A DNA stretch of 33,015 bases from Halolamina rubra (GCF_000739555.1 NZ_BBJN01000038.1:1-33015); one strand, 5' to 3'. Shown: positions 22,820 to 31,378, counted from the first letter of the stretch. A program made the numbers and translations. The notes: generated by a model not told the origin, from the sequence alone.

Positions 22820-22878
22820 CTCCTCCCCCGTACTGCGACGCCACGTGAGCGCGGAGCAGGGGCACACACCTTCGGACG

Positions 22879-22885
22879 TTTTAAG
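22879..22885 (+). promoter_or_regulatory. TATA-like box of proS
   Basis: TTTTAAG lies 25-31 nt before the ATG at 22910, the expected spacing for a leaderless haloarchaeal promoter. Confidence 0.5.
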
Positions 22886-22909
22886 CCGCGACCACCACTT
22901 CCTCGCGGT

Positions 22910-24394
22910 ATGAGCGACGACGACCAGACGCTCGGGATCACCGAGTCCAAGGAGTACGCCACCGGCGATTGGTACGCCGAAGTCTGTCAGAAGGCGGGCC
23001 TCACCAACTACGGCCCGGAGGGGATGTCCGGGTTCATCGTCGCCCGCCCGCGCTCCTACGGTCTCTGGGAGCGCGTGCAGGGCGAGCTCGACGCCCGGTT
23101 CAAGGACACCGGCGTCCAGAACGCCTACTTCCCCCTGTTCATCCCCGAGTCCTACCTCGAACGCGAGAAGGACATCGTCGAGGGGTTCGACCCCGAGGTC
23201 GCGTGGGTCACCCACGGCGGCCACGAGGAGCTGGAGGAGCGCCTCGCGGTCCGGCCCACCTCCGAGTCGATCATCGCCCCCTACATGTCCCAGTGGATCC
23301 GCAGCCACCGTGACCTCCCCCTGCGCGTGAACCAGTGGGCCTCGGTGGTTCGCTGGGAGGCGACCGAGACGAAGCCGTTCTTCCGCACCAAGGAGTTCCT
23401 CTGGCAGGAGGGCCACACCGCCCACGAGACCGACGAGGACGCGTGGGAGGAGACGCTCACCCGCCTCGACCAGTACGAGGAGGTGTACGAGGACGTGCTC
23501 GCGATCCCCGTGATGCGCGGCCAGAAGCCCGACCACGACAAGTTCCCCGGCGCCGACACGACCACCACGGTCGAGGCGCTGATGCCCGACGGGAAGTCCG
23601 TGCAGGGCGCGACCTCCCACCACCTCGGCCAGTCGTTCGCGGAGGCGTTCGACATCACCTACAGCGACGAGGACGAGGAGGAGCGCGTCGCCCACACGAC
23701 CTCCTGGGGGTTCTCGTGGCGCTCGCTGGGCGCGCTGATCATGACCCACTCCGACGAGCAGGGGCTCGTGCTGCCCCCCACGCTCGCGCCCGAGCAGGTC
23801 GTGATCGTCCCCATCTGGCAGTCCGAGACGAAAGAGGAGGTCATCGACTACGCCGAGGAGGTCGCCGGCGAGCTCGAGGACGCCGGCGTCCGCGTCGAAC
23901 TCGACGACCGCGACGAGCGCAACCCCGGGTTCAAGTTCAACGAGTGGGAGCTGAAGGGCGTCCCCGTCCGCTTCGAGATCGGCCCCCACGAGGTCGAGGA
24001 CGGCGAGATCACGGCGGTCCACCGCCCCGACGGCGAGGAGGTCACCCTCGACCGCGAGAACGTCGCCGAGTCGGTCCGCGACGAGCTCGACACCGTCTAC
24101 GCCAAGCTGTTCGCCGACGCCGAGGAGAACATCGAGGCGAACGTCCGCGACGCCGACGACCGCGCGGGCATCCTCGGCACGCTGGGCCAGCACGGCGGCT
24201 ACGTGAAGGCGCCGTGGTGCGGCGACGAGGCGTGTGAGGAGGAGATCAGCGAGCAGATGGCGGCCGAGATCGTGATGGTCCCGTTCCCCGACGACGAGGA
24301 GAAACACCACGACGACGTGCTCGCGGGGGACGCCGACTGTGCGGTCTGTGGCGACGACGCCGACGAGACCGCCTACTTCGCGAAGTCGTACTGA
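22910..24394 (+). CDS. proS: Prolyl-tRNA synthetase, archaeal/eukaryotic type
   Basis: This 494-residue class II aminoacyl-tRNA synthetase charges tRNA-Pro with proline. Class II motifs are visible: the dimer region GFIVARPRSYGLWERVQ, the proline-binding RPTSESIIAPYMSQWI, motif 2 VRWEATETKPFFRTKEFLWQEGHTAH, and motif 3 WGFSWRSLGALIMTHSDEQGLVLPP. After the anticodon-binding domain (QVVIVPIWQ onward) comes the short-form C-terminal domain of archaeal ProRS, with CGDEAC and CAVCG cysteines that may bind zinc and the terminal AKSY. Length and layout are normal. No bacterial-type editing domain is inserted. It is transcribed from its own TATA-like box. Confidence 0.97.
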   Translation: MSDDDQTLGITESKEYATGDWYAEVCQKAGLTNYGPEGMSGFIVARPRSYGLWERVQGELDARFKDTGVQNAYFPLFIPESYLEREKDIVEGFDPEVAWVTHGGHEELEERLAVRPTSESIIAPYMSQWIRSHRDLPLRVNQWASVVRWEATETKPFFRTKEFLWQEGHTAHETDEDAWEETLTRLDQYEEVYEDVLAIPVMRGQKPDHDKFPGADTTTTVEALMPDGKSVQGATSHHLGQSFAEAFDITYSDEDEEERVAHTTSWGFSWRSLGALIMTHSDEQGLVLPPTLAPEQVVIVPIWQSETKEEVIDYAEEVAGELEDAGVRVELDDRDERNPGFKFNEWELKGVPVRFEIGPHEVEDGEITAVHRPDGEEVTLDRENVAESVRDELDTVYAKLFADAEENIEANVRDADDRAGILGTLGQHGGYVKAPWCGDEACEEEISEQMAAEIVMVPFPDDEEKHHDDVLAGDADCAVCGDDADETAYFAKSY

Positions 24395-24424
24395 CGCCCG
24401 CGGCTGCACCCGCGAAGCTCGTTT

Positions 24425-24742
24425 TTACGTCGAGACGGCGTGCAGACCGACGATCCCCACGACGATGACGCCGATGAATCCCAGCCGCGAGGCCGTCGCC
24501 GGCTCGTCGAACAGCGCGATCCCCAACAGCGCCGTCCCGACGGCGCCGATCCCGGTCCAGACGGCGTAGGCGGTCCCGACCGGCAGCTGTTCGACGGCTT
24601 TCGCCAGCAGCAGCATCGACGCCACGAGCGCGACGACGGTGCCGGCGGTCGGAACCGGTTCGGTGAACCCCTCGGAGTACTCCAAGCCGATCGCCCACGC
24701 GATCTCGAACAGCCCCGCGGCGAACAGGAGGTACCACGACAT
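24425..24742 (-). CDS. Small multidrug resistance (SMR) transporter, SugE/Gdx-like
   Basis: This 105-residue protein has four membrane helices, the whole length of an SMR subunit. It works as a dimer that exchanges protons for a cation. The essential Glu is residue 13 in LLFAAGLFEIAWAIGLEYSEGF. Helix 3 has the family stretch VGTAYAVWTGIGAVGTALLGI. The W-A-I-G-L-x-Y-x-x-GFT pattern resembles SugE/Gdx guanidinium exporters more than EmrE, but substrate assignment from this is tentative. The start is the ATG at 24742 (MSWYLLF); nine more codons are open upstream. It is convergent with proS and divergent from the CinA-like gene. Confidence 0.88.
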   Translation of the reverse strand: MSWYLLFAAGLFEIAWAIGLEYSEGFTEPVPTAGTVVALVASMLLLAKAVEQLPVGTAYAVWTGIGAVGTALLGIALFDEPATASRLGFIGVIVVGIVGLHAVST

Positions 24743-24834
24743 GCCCGTGGCTGGACGACCGCCGGCCATAGCTCCCGCGGTTCGGTCGGGCCGGAGGCGA
24801 ACGACTCAGGGGGCTGGCCCGCCTCCGGGGTCGC

Positions 24835-25566
24835 ATGGACGTGGCCATCGTCACCGTCGGCGACGAGATCCTCGCCGGCGACACCCGGAACACCAACGCC
24901 GAGTGGCTCGCCCGCCGGCTCGACGAGCGCGGCGCGACGGTCGTCCGGATGCTCACGATCCCGGACGACGCCGGCCTGATCGCCGACACGGTCGCCGACT
25001 GGGCCCGACAGTTCGACGCCGTCGTCGTCGGCGGCGGGCTCGGCGGCACGCACGACGACGTGACGATGGCGGCGGTCGCCGACGCGTTCGGCCGCGAACT
25101 GACACTCGAAGAGGAGGTTCGCGAGGACCTGATCGCTCACCTCGCCGACTACCGCGGCGTCGACGCCGACGCTCTAGATCCCGAGGAGATCGACCTCGAC
25201 CTGGCGGCGTGGGGCGCGACGCCCGCCGGCGCGCGGCCGCTGCTGAACCCCGAGGGGCTCTGTCCCGGCGCCGTCGTCGAGAACGTCTACGTGTTCCCCG
25301 GCCCGCCCGCGGAGTTCGAGGCGATGTTCGCGAGCGTCGCCGAGGAGTTCGGCGGCGACGCCGTGAGCGAGACGTTCGAGACGACCGCGCCGGAAGGGTC
25401 GCTGACCGGGACGCTCGCGACGTTCCGCAGTCGATTCGACCTCGCCGTCGGGAGCTACCCCTCGACGGAGGGGCGGAACCGACTGAAGGTGACCGGCGAC
25501 GACGCCGAAGCCGTCGCGGAGGGTGTCGAGTGGCTGCGCGAGCGCGTCCCCCGGCCCGACGAGTAG
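24835..25566 (+). CDS. CinA-like molybdopterin-binding domain protein
   Basis: This 243-residue protein has the MoCF_biosynth/CinA N-terminal domain: MDVAIVTVGDEILAGDTRNTNAEWLARRL, then DAVVVGGGLGGTHDDVTMAAVADAF, then LLNPEGLCPGAVVENVYVFPGPPAEFEAMF. In bacterial CinA this part is linked to a nicotinamide-nucleotide deamidase or ADP-ribose pyrophosphatase activity; the C-terminal deamidase domain is absent here, as in many archaeal homologues. It is sometimes annotated as molybdopterin-binding or damage-inducible, but its real reaction is unproven. The epimerase gene follows 55 bp downstream in the same direction. Confidence 0.85.
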   Translation: MDVAIVTVGDEILAGDTRNTNAEWLARRLDERGATVVRMLTIPDDAGLIADTVADWARQFDAVVVGGGLGGTHDDVTMAAVADAFGRELTLEEEVREDLIAHLADYRGVDADALDPEEIDLDLAAWGATPAGARPLLNPEGLCPGAVVENVYVFPGPPAEFEAMFASVAEEFGGDAVSETFETTAPEGSLTGTLATFRSRFDLAVGSYPSTEGRNRLKVTGDDAEAVAEGVEWLRERVPRPDE

Positions 25567-25621
25567 CCCCGCCGACTGCCGCGGGGCGCGTGCTTTTGCC
25601 GGCGGGGACGCATCTCCACCC

Positions 25622-26614
25622 ATGCCCCCAACCGCACTCGTCGTCGGCGGCACCCGGTTCGTCGGCCGCCACACCGTCGAGGAGCTGCTCGATCACGACT
25701 ACTGCGTCACCACGTTCACGCGCGGGGAGTCCGACAACCCCTTCGCCGACCGCGACGGCGTCCGTTCGCTCCACGGCGATCGCACGGACCGCGACGCGCT
25801 GGAAGACGCCCGCGACCGCGTCGATCCGGCGATCGTGATCGACACCTGCGCCTATCACCCCGGCGACGTGGCGACCGCGACCGAGGTGTTCGCCGACGCC
25901 GACGCGTACGTCTACGTCTCCTCCGGCTCGGCGTACGACGCGCCGGACGTGCCGATGCGGGAGGGCGAGACCGCGCTCCACGACTGCACGGCCGAACAGG
26001 CGACCGACGACTCGACGGAGAGCTACGGGCCGCGGAAAGCCGAGGGCGACCGCGTCGTCGCCCGCGCGGCCGAGGACGGCGTCCGCGCGATGGCGGTTCG
26101 GCCGATGCTCGTCTACGGCCCCCACGACTACACCGAACGGTTCGCCTACTGGACCGATCGCGTCGCCGAGTACGACGCGGTCGCGGTCCCCTTCGACGGC
26201 GACAGCCTGCTGCACCGCTCCTACGTCGAGGACGTGGCCAGTGCGCTCCGCATCGTCGCCGAACGCGGCGAGGCCGGCGAGGCGTACAACGTCGCGGACC
26301 GAAACACGTTCTCGCTCTCGCGCTCGCTGGAGCTGGTCGCCGAGGGGCTGGACACCGAGGTCGAGATCGTCGAGACGGGTCCCGCCGACCTCGATTCCGC
26401 GGGCGTCGAGCCGACGGAGTTCCCGCTGTACACCCCACAGCCCGCGCTGGCGGCGACGGGGAAGCTGGCCGCGCTCGGGTGGGAGTCGACCGACCCGGCC
26501 GAGGCCGTGGCGACGACGGCTCGGGCCCACCGCGAGGCAGGTCGTGACGGCGTCGAGAACGGCCCCGATCGGCAGACCGAGGAGGCGATAATCGAGGCGG
26601 CACGGGGGGAGTAA
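25622..26614 (+). CDS. NAD-dependent epimerase/dehydratase family protein (extended SDR)
   Basis: This 330-residue Rossmann-fold enzyme starts TALVVGGTRFVGRHTVEELLDH, the atypical GGTRFxG dinucleotide motif of extended SDRs. The catalytic pair is Tyr and Lys in SYGPRKAEGDRVV, preceded by YVYVSSGSAYDA with the catalytic Ser. Then come VRPMLVYGPHDY and LLHRSYVEDVASAL, as in UDP-sugar epimerases and in the chloroplast RNA-binding-type SDRs. It likely oxidises, reduces or epimerises a sugar nucleotide or related compound. The substrate cannot be assigned and no sugar cluster surrounds it. The start is the ATG at 25622. Confidence 0.85.
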   Translation: MPPTALVVGGTRFVGRHTVEELLDHDYCVTTFTRGESDNPFADRDGVRSLHGDRTDRDALEDARDRVDPAIVIDTCAYHPGDVATATEVFADADAYVYVSSGSAYDAPDVPMREGETALHDCTAEQATDDSTESYGPRKAEGDRVVARAAEDGVRAMAVRPMLVYGPHDYTERFAYWTDRVAEYDAVAVPFDGDSLLHRSYVEDVASALRIVAERGEAGEAYNVADRNTFSLSRSLELVAEGLDTEVEIVETGPADLDSAGVEPTEFPLYTPQPALAATGKLAALGWESTDPAEAVATTARAHREAGRDGVENGPDRQTEEAIIEAARGE

Positions 26615-26637
26615 GCGTCAGTATCGGTCAGCGGCGC

Positions 26638-27177
26638 TCACGGGAGGTTCTCGTGTAGCGCTTCGGCCCGGCCGAACGCCGCCTCGCGGGTCGGATCGTT
26701 CGCCGCGAGCGCCACGAGTCCGACGTACCTCCCAGCGCGGAACAGAACGCCCGTCTCGAACGCCTCGGGGTAGGCGGCGTACGTCTCGTCGCCGATACGG
26801 CCGTCCAGCGACTCACCGCCGGCGAACTGGCCCAACGCCGACTCCGTCGCCTGCTCGGCGAGGAGGACGCTGTCCTGGGCCCGCAGACCGACGAAGAGCT
26901 CTCGGTCGGTCTCCTCGTTCCGGAACACCCGTTCGGCGAAGTTCGGTTCGGACTCGCCGTTCGTCGTCTGGGCGGTTCGAGTCCACGCGTCGCCGAGGCC
27001 CTCGGCGGTGAACAGGTACGGGAGCAGTTCCTGCTCGGGGCCGTCGGCAGCGGTCGGCGACACCGTCCCGGTCGCCGTCGACGAACTCGGCTCGCTCTCG
27101 CTGCTCGGCGTGTCGCCCGAACAGCCCGCGAGTGAGAGCGCCGTCCCGACTGCGAGGAGGAGTCGGCGTCGTCGCAT
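26638..27177 (-). CDS. Secreted lipoprotein of unknown function
   Basis: This 179-residue protein begins MRRRRLLLAVGTALSLAGCSGD, a signal peptide ending in a lipobox (LAGC), so the cysteine at about residue 19 would be lipid-modified and the protein held on the outer face of the membrane. A Ser/Thr/Pro-rich linker follows to about residue 48. The folded part, LPYLFTAEGLGDAWTRTAQTT and onward to EALHENLP, is not a domain I recognise. No cofactor motif is visible. The gene is convergent with the epimerase gene (23-bp gap) and runs in the same direction as meaB, which lies 68 bp upstream. Confidence 0.8.
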   Translation of the reverse strand: MRRRRLLLAVGTALSLAGCSGDTPSSESEPSSSTATGTVSPTAADGPEQELLPYLFTAEGLGDAWTRTAQTTNGESEPNFAERVFRNEETDRELFVGLRAQDSVLLAEQATESALGQFAGGESLDGRIGDETYAAYPEAFETGVLFRAGRYVGLVALAANDPTREAAFGRAEALHENLP

Positions 27178-27245
27178 GTGGCCTGATGGTCGTTCGCGAC
27201 TGATGAATATAGTGAAACGAAAAACGGGGGTCGCCGTTCGGTCGG

Positions 27246-28319
27246 CTACTCCCGCTGCTCGCGGACGCAGTCCTCGATCGGGCCGAGCACCTCGTCGGCG
27301 ACCGTGTAGGGGTCGGTCTCGCGGTCGAGCACGCGCTCGGCCATCGCCTCGACGCCGCCGCGGCGATCGAGCTCGTCGTCGATCAGGTCGGCGGCGTCGG
27401 CCCGGAGCAGCTGGCGGATCTCCGCGGCGTAGCGCTGCTTGGCCTTCGTCTCGCGGCGGCCGGTCTCGTCGAGCCACGCCGAGTGGGCGTCGAGGGTGTC
27501 GAGCAGCTCCTCGACGCCCTCACCTGATTTGGCGACGGTCTCGAGCACCATCGGCTCCCAGTGCTCCGCCTCGTCCTCCTCGGCGTCGGCCCCGTCGGCG
27601 TCGATCCCGTCCTGGTCCGGGTGGTCGGGCTTCTCGAAGCCACCGGTGTCGAGTTTGGCGGTGGGGTCGCGCTCCATGTGGAGCATCTCCTCCAGGTCGG
27701 CGACGGTGCGGCTCGCGCCGTCCATGTCGGCCTTGTTCACCACGAACAGGTCGCCGATCTCGAGGATCCCGGCTTTGAGCATCTGTACGTCGTCGCCCGA
27801 CCCGGGCTGGACGAGCACGACGACGGTGTCGGCGGTGCGGACGATGTCGACCTCGTTCTGGCCGGCGCCGACGGTCTCGACGATGATGCGGTCCTTGCCG
27901 AACGCGTCGAGCGCCTTGATCGCGTCCGAGGTCGCCGTCGAGAGCCCGCCGAGCGTGCCGCGGGCGGACATCGACCGGAAGAACACGTCCATGTCGCCGA
28001 CGTTGCTCGCCATCCGGATGCGGTCGCCGAGGACGGCGCCGCCGGTGTACGGCGAGGAGGGGTCGACGGCGATCACGCCGACGGTCTCCCCGCGCTCGCG
28101 GTACTGTGCGGCGAGCTTGTCGACGAGCGTCGACTTCCCCGCGCCGGGGGAGCCCGTGACGCCGATCACGTCTGCGTGGCCGGTGTGCTCGTGGAGCCGG
28201 GAGACGATGTCGCGGTAGCCGGGCTGGCGGTTCTCGACTTTCGAGATGACGCGTGCCAGCGCGCGGTGTTTGCCCGCGAGCAGCTCCTCGACGAGCTCGG
28301 TCTCGGCGGCGGCGTTCAT
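27246..28319 (-). CDS. meaB: MeaB/ArgK family GTPase, acyl-CoA mutase chaperone
   Basis: This 357-residue G3E P-loop GTPase loads and protects the adenosylcobalamin cofactor of methylmalonyl-CoA mutase-type enzymes. Visible motifs are Walker A GVTGSPGAGKSTLVDKL (residues 53-69), the VIAVDPSSPYTGGAVLGDRIRM switch block with the Mg-binding Asp, IVETVGAGQNEVDIV, and the guanine-specificity VVNKADMDGA. An acidic insert of about 20 residues (DQDGIDADGADAEEDEAEHW) lies between the G domain and the C-terminal helices. The gene overlaps the B12-binding subunit gene by four bases (ATGA), so both are co-translated. This ties the GTPase to the mutase rather than to arginine transport, the origin of the old ArgK name. 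Confidence 0.95.
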   Translation of the reverse strand: MNAAAETELVEELLAGKHRALARVISKVENRQPGYRDIVSRLHEHTGHADVIGVTGSPGAGKSTLVDKLAAQYRERGETVGVIAVDPSSPYTGGAVLGDRIRMASNVGDMDVFFRSMSARGTLGGLSTATSDAIKALDAFGKDRIIVETVGAGQNEVDIVRTADTVVVLVQPGSGDDVQMLKAGILEIGDLFVVNKADMDGASRTVADLEEMLHMERDPTAKLDTGGFEKPDHPDQDGIDADGADAEEDEAEHWEPMVLETVAKSGEGVEELLDTLDAHSAWLDETGRRETKAKQRYAAEIRQLLRADAADLIDDELDRRGGVEAMAERVLDRETDPYTVADEVLGPIEDCVREQRE

Positions 28320-28732
28320 CGCTCGGGCGCGTTCGCCTCGACGAACTCGACGGTCTCCTCCATCGGCGTCCCCGGACCGAACACCTCGGCGACGCCCAGC
28401 TCCAGCAGCTCCTCCTTGTCCTCGTCGGGGATGATGCCGCCGACGAGCACGAGCGTGTCGTCGAACGCGTCGTACTCCTTCAGCCCCTCGATCACCTTGG
28501 GCACAAGCGTGTTGTGGGCGCCCGAGAGGATCGAGATCCCGAGCACGTCAACGTCCTCCTGGACCGCCGCCTGCACGATCTCCTCGGGCGCGCGGTGGAG
28601 CCCGGAGTAGATGACCTCGAAGCCGGCGTCGCGGAACGCACGCGCGATCACGTGTGCGCCGCGGTCGTGGCCGTCGAGCCCGACCTTGGCGACGAGACAG
28701 CGGATGGTGCGTTGCTCCTGGTCTGCGCTCAT
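28316..28732 (-). CDS. mcmA2: Acyl-CoA mutase small subunit (B12-binding domain)
   Basis: This 138-residue cobalamin-binding domain is the partner of the catalytic subunit at 134-1834. The base-off/His-on signature DxHxxG is present as Asp20, His22 and Gly25 in KVGLDGHDRGAHVIARAFRDAG. Other family blocks are VIYSGLHRAPEEIVQAA, LGISILSGAHNTLVPKV and LVLVGGIIPDEDKEEL. It holds adenosylcobalamin over the mutase TIM barrel. It is the first gene of the mcmA2-meaB pair, with a four-base overlap. The pair lies about 26 kb from the large subunit, so the mutase is assembled from two transcription units. Confidence 0.95.
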   Translation of the reverse strand: MSADQEQRTIRCLVAKVGLDGHDRGAHVIARAFRDAGFEVIYSGLHRAPEEIVQAAVQEDVDVLGISILSGAHNTLVPKVIEGLKEYDAFDDTLVLVGGIIPDEDKEELLELGVAEVFGPGTPMEETVEFVEANAPER

Positions 28733-28844
28733 TGGGAGCTACTTCGCCCGGCCGCGGTTTCACTCTAACGGGTCGGCATCACCCCTCGAGAACCAGATCG
28801 CCGAAGGGTTGAATACTGTGAGTGACTATTGGTAACACGTAACG

Positions 28845-28994
28845 ATGAAGAAGTCGCCGAACGAGTACCGATCGGGGAGAAAAGTGTACGAATGTACAGA
28901 CTGCCTCGAACACCACACGGCCGACGCGGGGCTCACGGTCTGTCCGGCGTGTGGCGGTCGGGTCGAGAACCTCACGAAGGACCGGGCGGAGTAG
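28845..28994 (+). CDS. Small rubredoxin/rubrerythrin-like zinc-ribbon protein (49 aa)
   Basis: This short plus-strand frame begins MKKSPNEYRSGRKVYECTDC and ends GGRVENLTKDRAE. Two CxxC knuckles, CTDC (residues 17-20) and CPAC (residues 33-36), with the second followed by GGRVENLT, make the rubredoxin-like ribbon seen in small haloarchaeal rubrerythrin-like-domain proteins. It should bind zinc or iron. An AT-rich stretch (GTTGAATACT, 28808-28817) lies about 28-37 nt before the ATG. It is divergent from the mcmA2-meaB operon and convergent with the membrane-protein gene at 29010. Confidence 0.78.
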   Translation: MKKSPNEYRSGRKVYECTDCLEHHTADAGLTVCPACGGRVENLTKDRAE

Positions 28995-29009
28995 CGCAGA
29001 AGCGGTCGG

Positions 29010-29639
29010 TCAGCCGGCGAGTCGCCGCGTCTCGCGTCGACGCCACGCGGCGACCAGCGCGGGCAGCCCCAGTGGGAACGCCAGGATCCCGAACGCCGCG
29101 AGCGCGGCCACGTCCCCGCGGAGCCGCCGGGCCGCGACGCCGGTCGCGCCGACGCCGAGCGCCGCGACGGCGTACGCCGCGTTGCTCCACACCGGCTCGT
29201 AGGAGGAGCAGTAGAGCCAGCAGACGAGGGTGTAGGAGGGCGCGTTCCACGTCGGCGGCTGGAGCTTCGGCCAGAGGAACCGACAGTACGTCGTCCACGC
29301 GAGCATCGCCGCCGCCGGGAGCCCGACCAGCCAGCCGGTCGCGCCGACGCCCCAGCGGAGCCGTCGATAGCCCGCGAAGAACAGCGTCGGGAACGCGCCC
29401 ACCCACAGCCAGATACCCACCGTGTACGTGACAGGCCAGTGTTCGATCCGGGGCTGGCGCACCGGCAGTCGCAGCGACGCCGGCAGCGTCGCCCACGGGA
29501 ACGACGGGTCCGGGACGGGGTTGGTGAACAGCGCGACCAGACAGAGCCCGGTCCCGACGACGAGCGCGTACAGGCCCACCGTCGTGTAGCGATCGACCCA
29601 CCGCGGGAGCGAGCGCCGGTCAGGCTGTCGAGCCGCCAC
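29010..29639 (-). CDS. Polytopic membrane protein of unknown function
   Basis: This 209-residue protein with about five hydrophobic spans starts at a GTG (VAARQPDRRSLPRWVDRY). Spans include TVGLYALVVGTGLCLVALF, TYTVGIWLWVGAFPTLFFAGY, ATGWLVGLPAAAMLAWTTY and AALAAFGILAFPLGLPALVAAW. The loop between spans 3 and 4 (WPKLQPPTWNAPSYTLVCWLYCSS) has two cysteines. I recognise no family. It lies six bases after the SHOCT-domain gene and is probably co-transcribed with it. Confidence 0.72.
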   Translation of the reverse strand: MAARQPDRRSLPRWVDRYTTVGLYALVVGTGLCLVALFTNPVPDPSFPWATLPASLRLPVRQPRIEHWPVTYTVGIWLWVGAFPTLFFAGYRRLRWGVGATGWLVGLPAAAMLAWTTYCRFLWPKLQPPTWNAPSYTLVCWLYCSSYEPVWSNAAYAVAALGVGATGVAARRLRGDVAALAAFGILAFPLGLPALVAAWRRRETRRLAG

Positions 29640-29645
29640 GACCGA

Positions 29646-30020
29646 TCACCCCTCGCGGTCCCGTTCGAGCGCCTCGCGACGGCTCTCGTACTCCTCGTCG
29701 CTCAGCTCGCCGCGAGCGTACGCCGAGCGGAGCTCCGCCATCGCGGGGTCCGTGCCGTCGTCGCCGGCGACGGCGCGGTAGAGCAGGTAGGCACCACCGA
29801 CGAGCGCGAGCAGGAACAGCAGCTGCATCGCCAGCCCGAGCAGGGGGACCCAGCCGCCCGTGGCGCCGCCGTCCCACATGTGGCCGCCCCAGGCGCCGCC
29901 CATCATGCCGCCGACGCCCATCATCCCGAACCCCATGAACAGGACGGGGAAGACGAACAGCGCGACGACGACGGCGAGCAGTACCAGTCCGAGCTGTCGG
30001 CCGTCCGAGTTCGAGGACAT
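29646..30020 (-). CDS. SHOCT domain membrane protein
   Basis: This 124-residue protein has two hydrophobic spans (LGLVLLAVVVALFVFPVLFMGFG and LLGLAMQLLFLLALVGGAYLLY). They are separated by a Gly/Met/His-rich loop (MMGVGGMMGGAWGGHMWDGG), and a C-terminal SHOCT motif follows: AMAELRSAYARGELSDEEYESRREAL. SHOCT is a short helical oligomerisation domain. The Met/His-rich loop could bind copper or another soft metal, but that is inference. The start is the ATG at 30020 (MSSNSDGRQL). It is the first gene of a likely pair with the membrane-protein gene downstream. Confidence 0.87.
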   Translation of the reverse strand: MSSNSDGRQLGLVLLAVVVALFVFPVLFMGFGMMGVGGMMGGAWGGHMWDGGATGGWVPLLGLAMQLLFLLALVGGAYLLYRAVAGDDGTDPAMAELRSAYARGELSDEEYESRREALERDREG

Positions 30021-30187
30021 GGTTGAACGTACGGGCGGCTACCTTACCACGTTTGCTCTTTCGAGAACGCGACTCATTCCGGTCTCGAACTTGGCGGACT
30101 GGTGGTGAGTAGCCGAGTTGCTTTGCGACGCGAAACCGACTTTACGATCCCGCCCTCGGCGACGAGGACCCGGAGTGGGTCACAACC

Positions 30188-30682
30188 GTGAAGGAAGCCC
30201 CCACCCTCGGAGTCCACGTGACCCGTCCGACTCCGCGGCTCGGCACCGAGGGCGAGACGTTCGGCCGCCGCGTGGGCGCGTTCCTCCTCGACGTGCTGCT
30301 CATCGGCGCCGTCTTCGGCGTGTTCTCGGGGCTCGTCGCCGCGCTCACGTTCGTGTTCGTCGCCGACCCCACGGGCCCGGTCGCCGTCGAGATCGCCGTG
30401 CTCGCCCTGCAGTCGCTGACGGTCGTCGCGGGGTTCGGCTACTTCGTTCTCACCGAGGGGAGCAGCGGGCAGACGCTCGGCAAGCGCGCGCTGGGGCTCG
30501 TCGTCGTCACCGAGGACGGCGAGGCCGTCGGCTACTGGGCGGCGCTGGTTCGGAACCTGCTCCGGGTCGTCGACGCGCTGCCGGCGGGGTTCCTGCTCGG
30601 CGCGGCGCTGATCGTCGTCACCGAGCGCGGCCAGCGGGTCGGCGATCTCGTCGCAGAAACGGTCGTCGTGGAGACGGCGTGA
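30188..30682 (+). CDS. RDD family membrane protein
   Basis: This 164-residue protein has the RDD domain: ETFGRRVGAFLLDVLLIGAVFG with the family Arg and Asp, a second span (VAVEIAVLALQSLTVVAGFGYFVLTEG), then GQTLGKRALGLVVVTEDGEAVGYWAALVRNLLRVVDALPAGFLLG, and the closing VTERGQRVGDLVAETVVV. RDD proteins are small integral membrane proteins of unclear or varied function; some have been linked to ion transport. The start is taken as the GTG at 30188, but a GTG 33 bases further on (VTRPTPRLG) is also possible. It is convergent with the DUF4013 gene (6-bp gap). Confidence 0.88.
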   Translation: MKEAPTLGVHVTRPTPRLGTEGETFGRRVGAFLLDVLLIGAVFGVFSGLVAALTFVFVADPTGPVAVEIAVLALQSLTVVAGFGYFVLTEGSSGQTLGKRALGLVVVTEDGEAVGYWAALVRNLLRVVDALPAGFLLGAALIVVTERGQRVGDLVAETVVVETA

Positions 30683-30688
30683 CGCGCT

Positions 30689-31378
30689 TCAGATCGCGGC
30701 TCCGTCCTCACTCACCGCGCCCGACACGTCGACGACCTTGCCGAAGGCGACGCCGAACATGTAGAACGCGGCGACCTGGACGTAGAACTGGATGAACGGC
30801 ACCACGATCAGCCCGACGACGGTGACCGCGAGCAGGAACACGACGACGTTCATCAGCGCGGCGAGCACGAACGGGATCAGCCACGCGACGAGGTAGTCGC
30901 CCGTGAGGATCACCTGCTTGATCGTGCCGAAGTCGAAGGCGGCGCCGAAGCTGTCCTCCAGCGCCATGTTCGTCAGCGCCGCGGGGATGAGGTAGTAGAG
31001 CAGGAACATCGCGACGACGCTCACCAGCATCCCCAGCAGGCCGATGCCACCGAGAATCCCCATGCCGGTGTCGCTACCGGACGCGGTCCCGCCGGCGATC
31101 ACGAAGACGCTGAGGAACACCAGCACGAACGGGATAATCCCGTAGACGATCGTGACCGCCGTCGCCTTCAGCCCGTCGACGATCATGTCGCCCCAGTTCT
31201 CGAAGGCTGGGGGCTCCTCCTCCCCGCGAGCGGCGCCGTCGAGCACCCATACCAGATACCCCATGAGCGCGATCGCCGGGACGATGAGGAAGCTACCGAA
31301 GCCGAGCAGCCCGCCGATGATGATCCGCCCGAGCGCACTGTCGCCGTTCAACGGGTACGAGAGTCCTTCTTCCAACAT
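30689..31378 (-). CDS. DUF4013 family membrane protein
   Basis: This 229-residue protein is very hydrophobic, with about six spans. Before the first span comes MLEEGLSYPLNGDSALGRIIIGG, and the pattern of PAFENWGDMIVDGLKATAVTIVYGIIPFVL in the first third is characteristic of DUF4013. Long Gly-rich membrane helices follow (MGILGGIGLLGMLVSVVAMFLLYYLIPAALTNM, then DYLVAWLIPFVLAALMNVVVFLLAVTVVGLIVVPFIQFY). The domain has no known function. The start is the ATG at 31378. A 99-bp gap separates it from the PNPOx-fold gene upstream. Confidence 0.87.
   Translation of the reverse strand: MLEEGLSYPLNGDSALGRIIIGGLLGFGSFLIVPAIALMGYLVWVLDGAARGEEEPPAFENWGDMIVDGLKATAVTIVYGIIPFVLVFLSVFVIAGGTASGSDTGMGILGGIGLLGMLVSVVAMFLLYYLIPAALTNMALEDSFGAAFDFGTIKQVILTGDYLVAWLIPFVLAALMNVVVFLLAVTVVGLIVVPFIQFYVQVAAFYMFGVAFGKVVDVSGAVSEDGAAI

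Noticed and set aside
22820-24409. Long minus-strand frame over proS
   Set aside because: Antisense shadow of proS, with no domain and no promoter.
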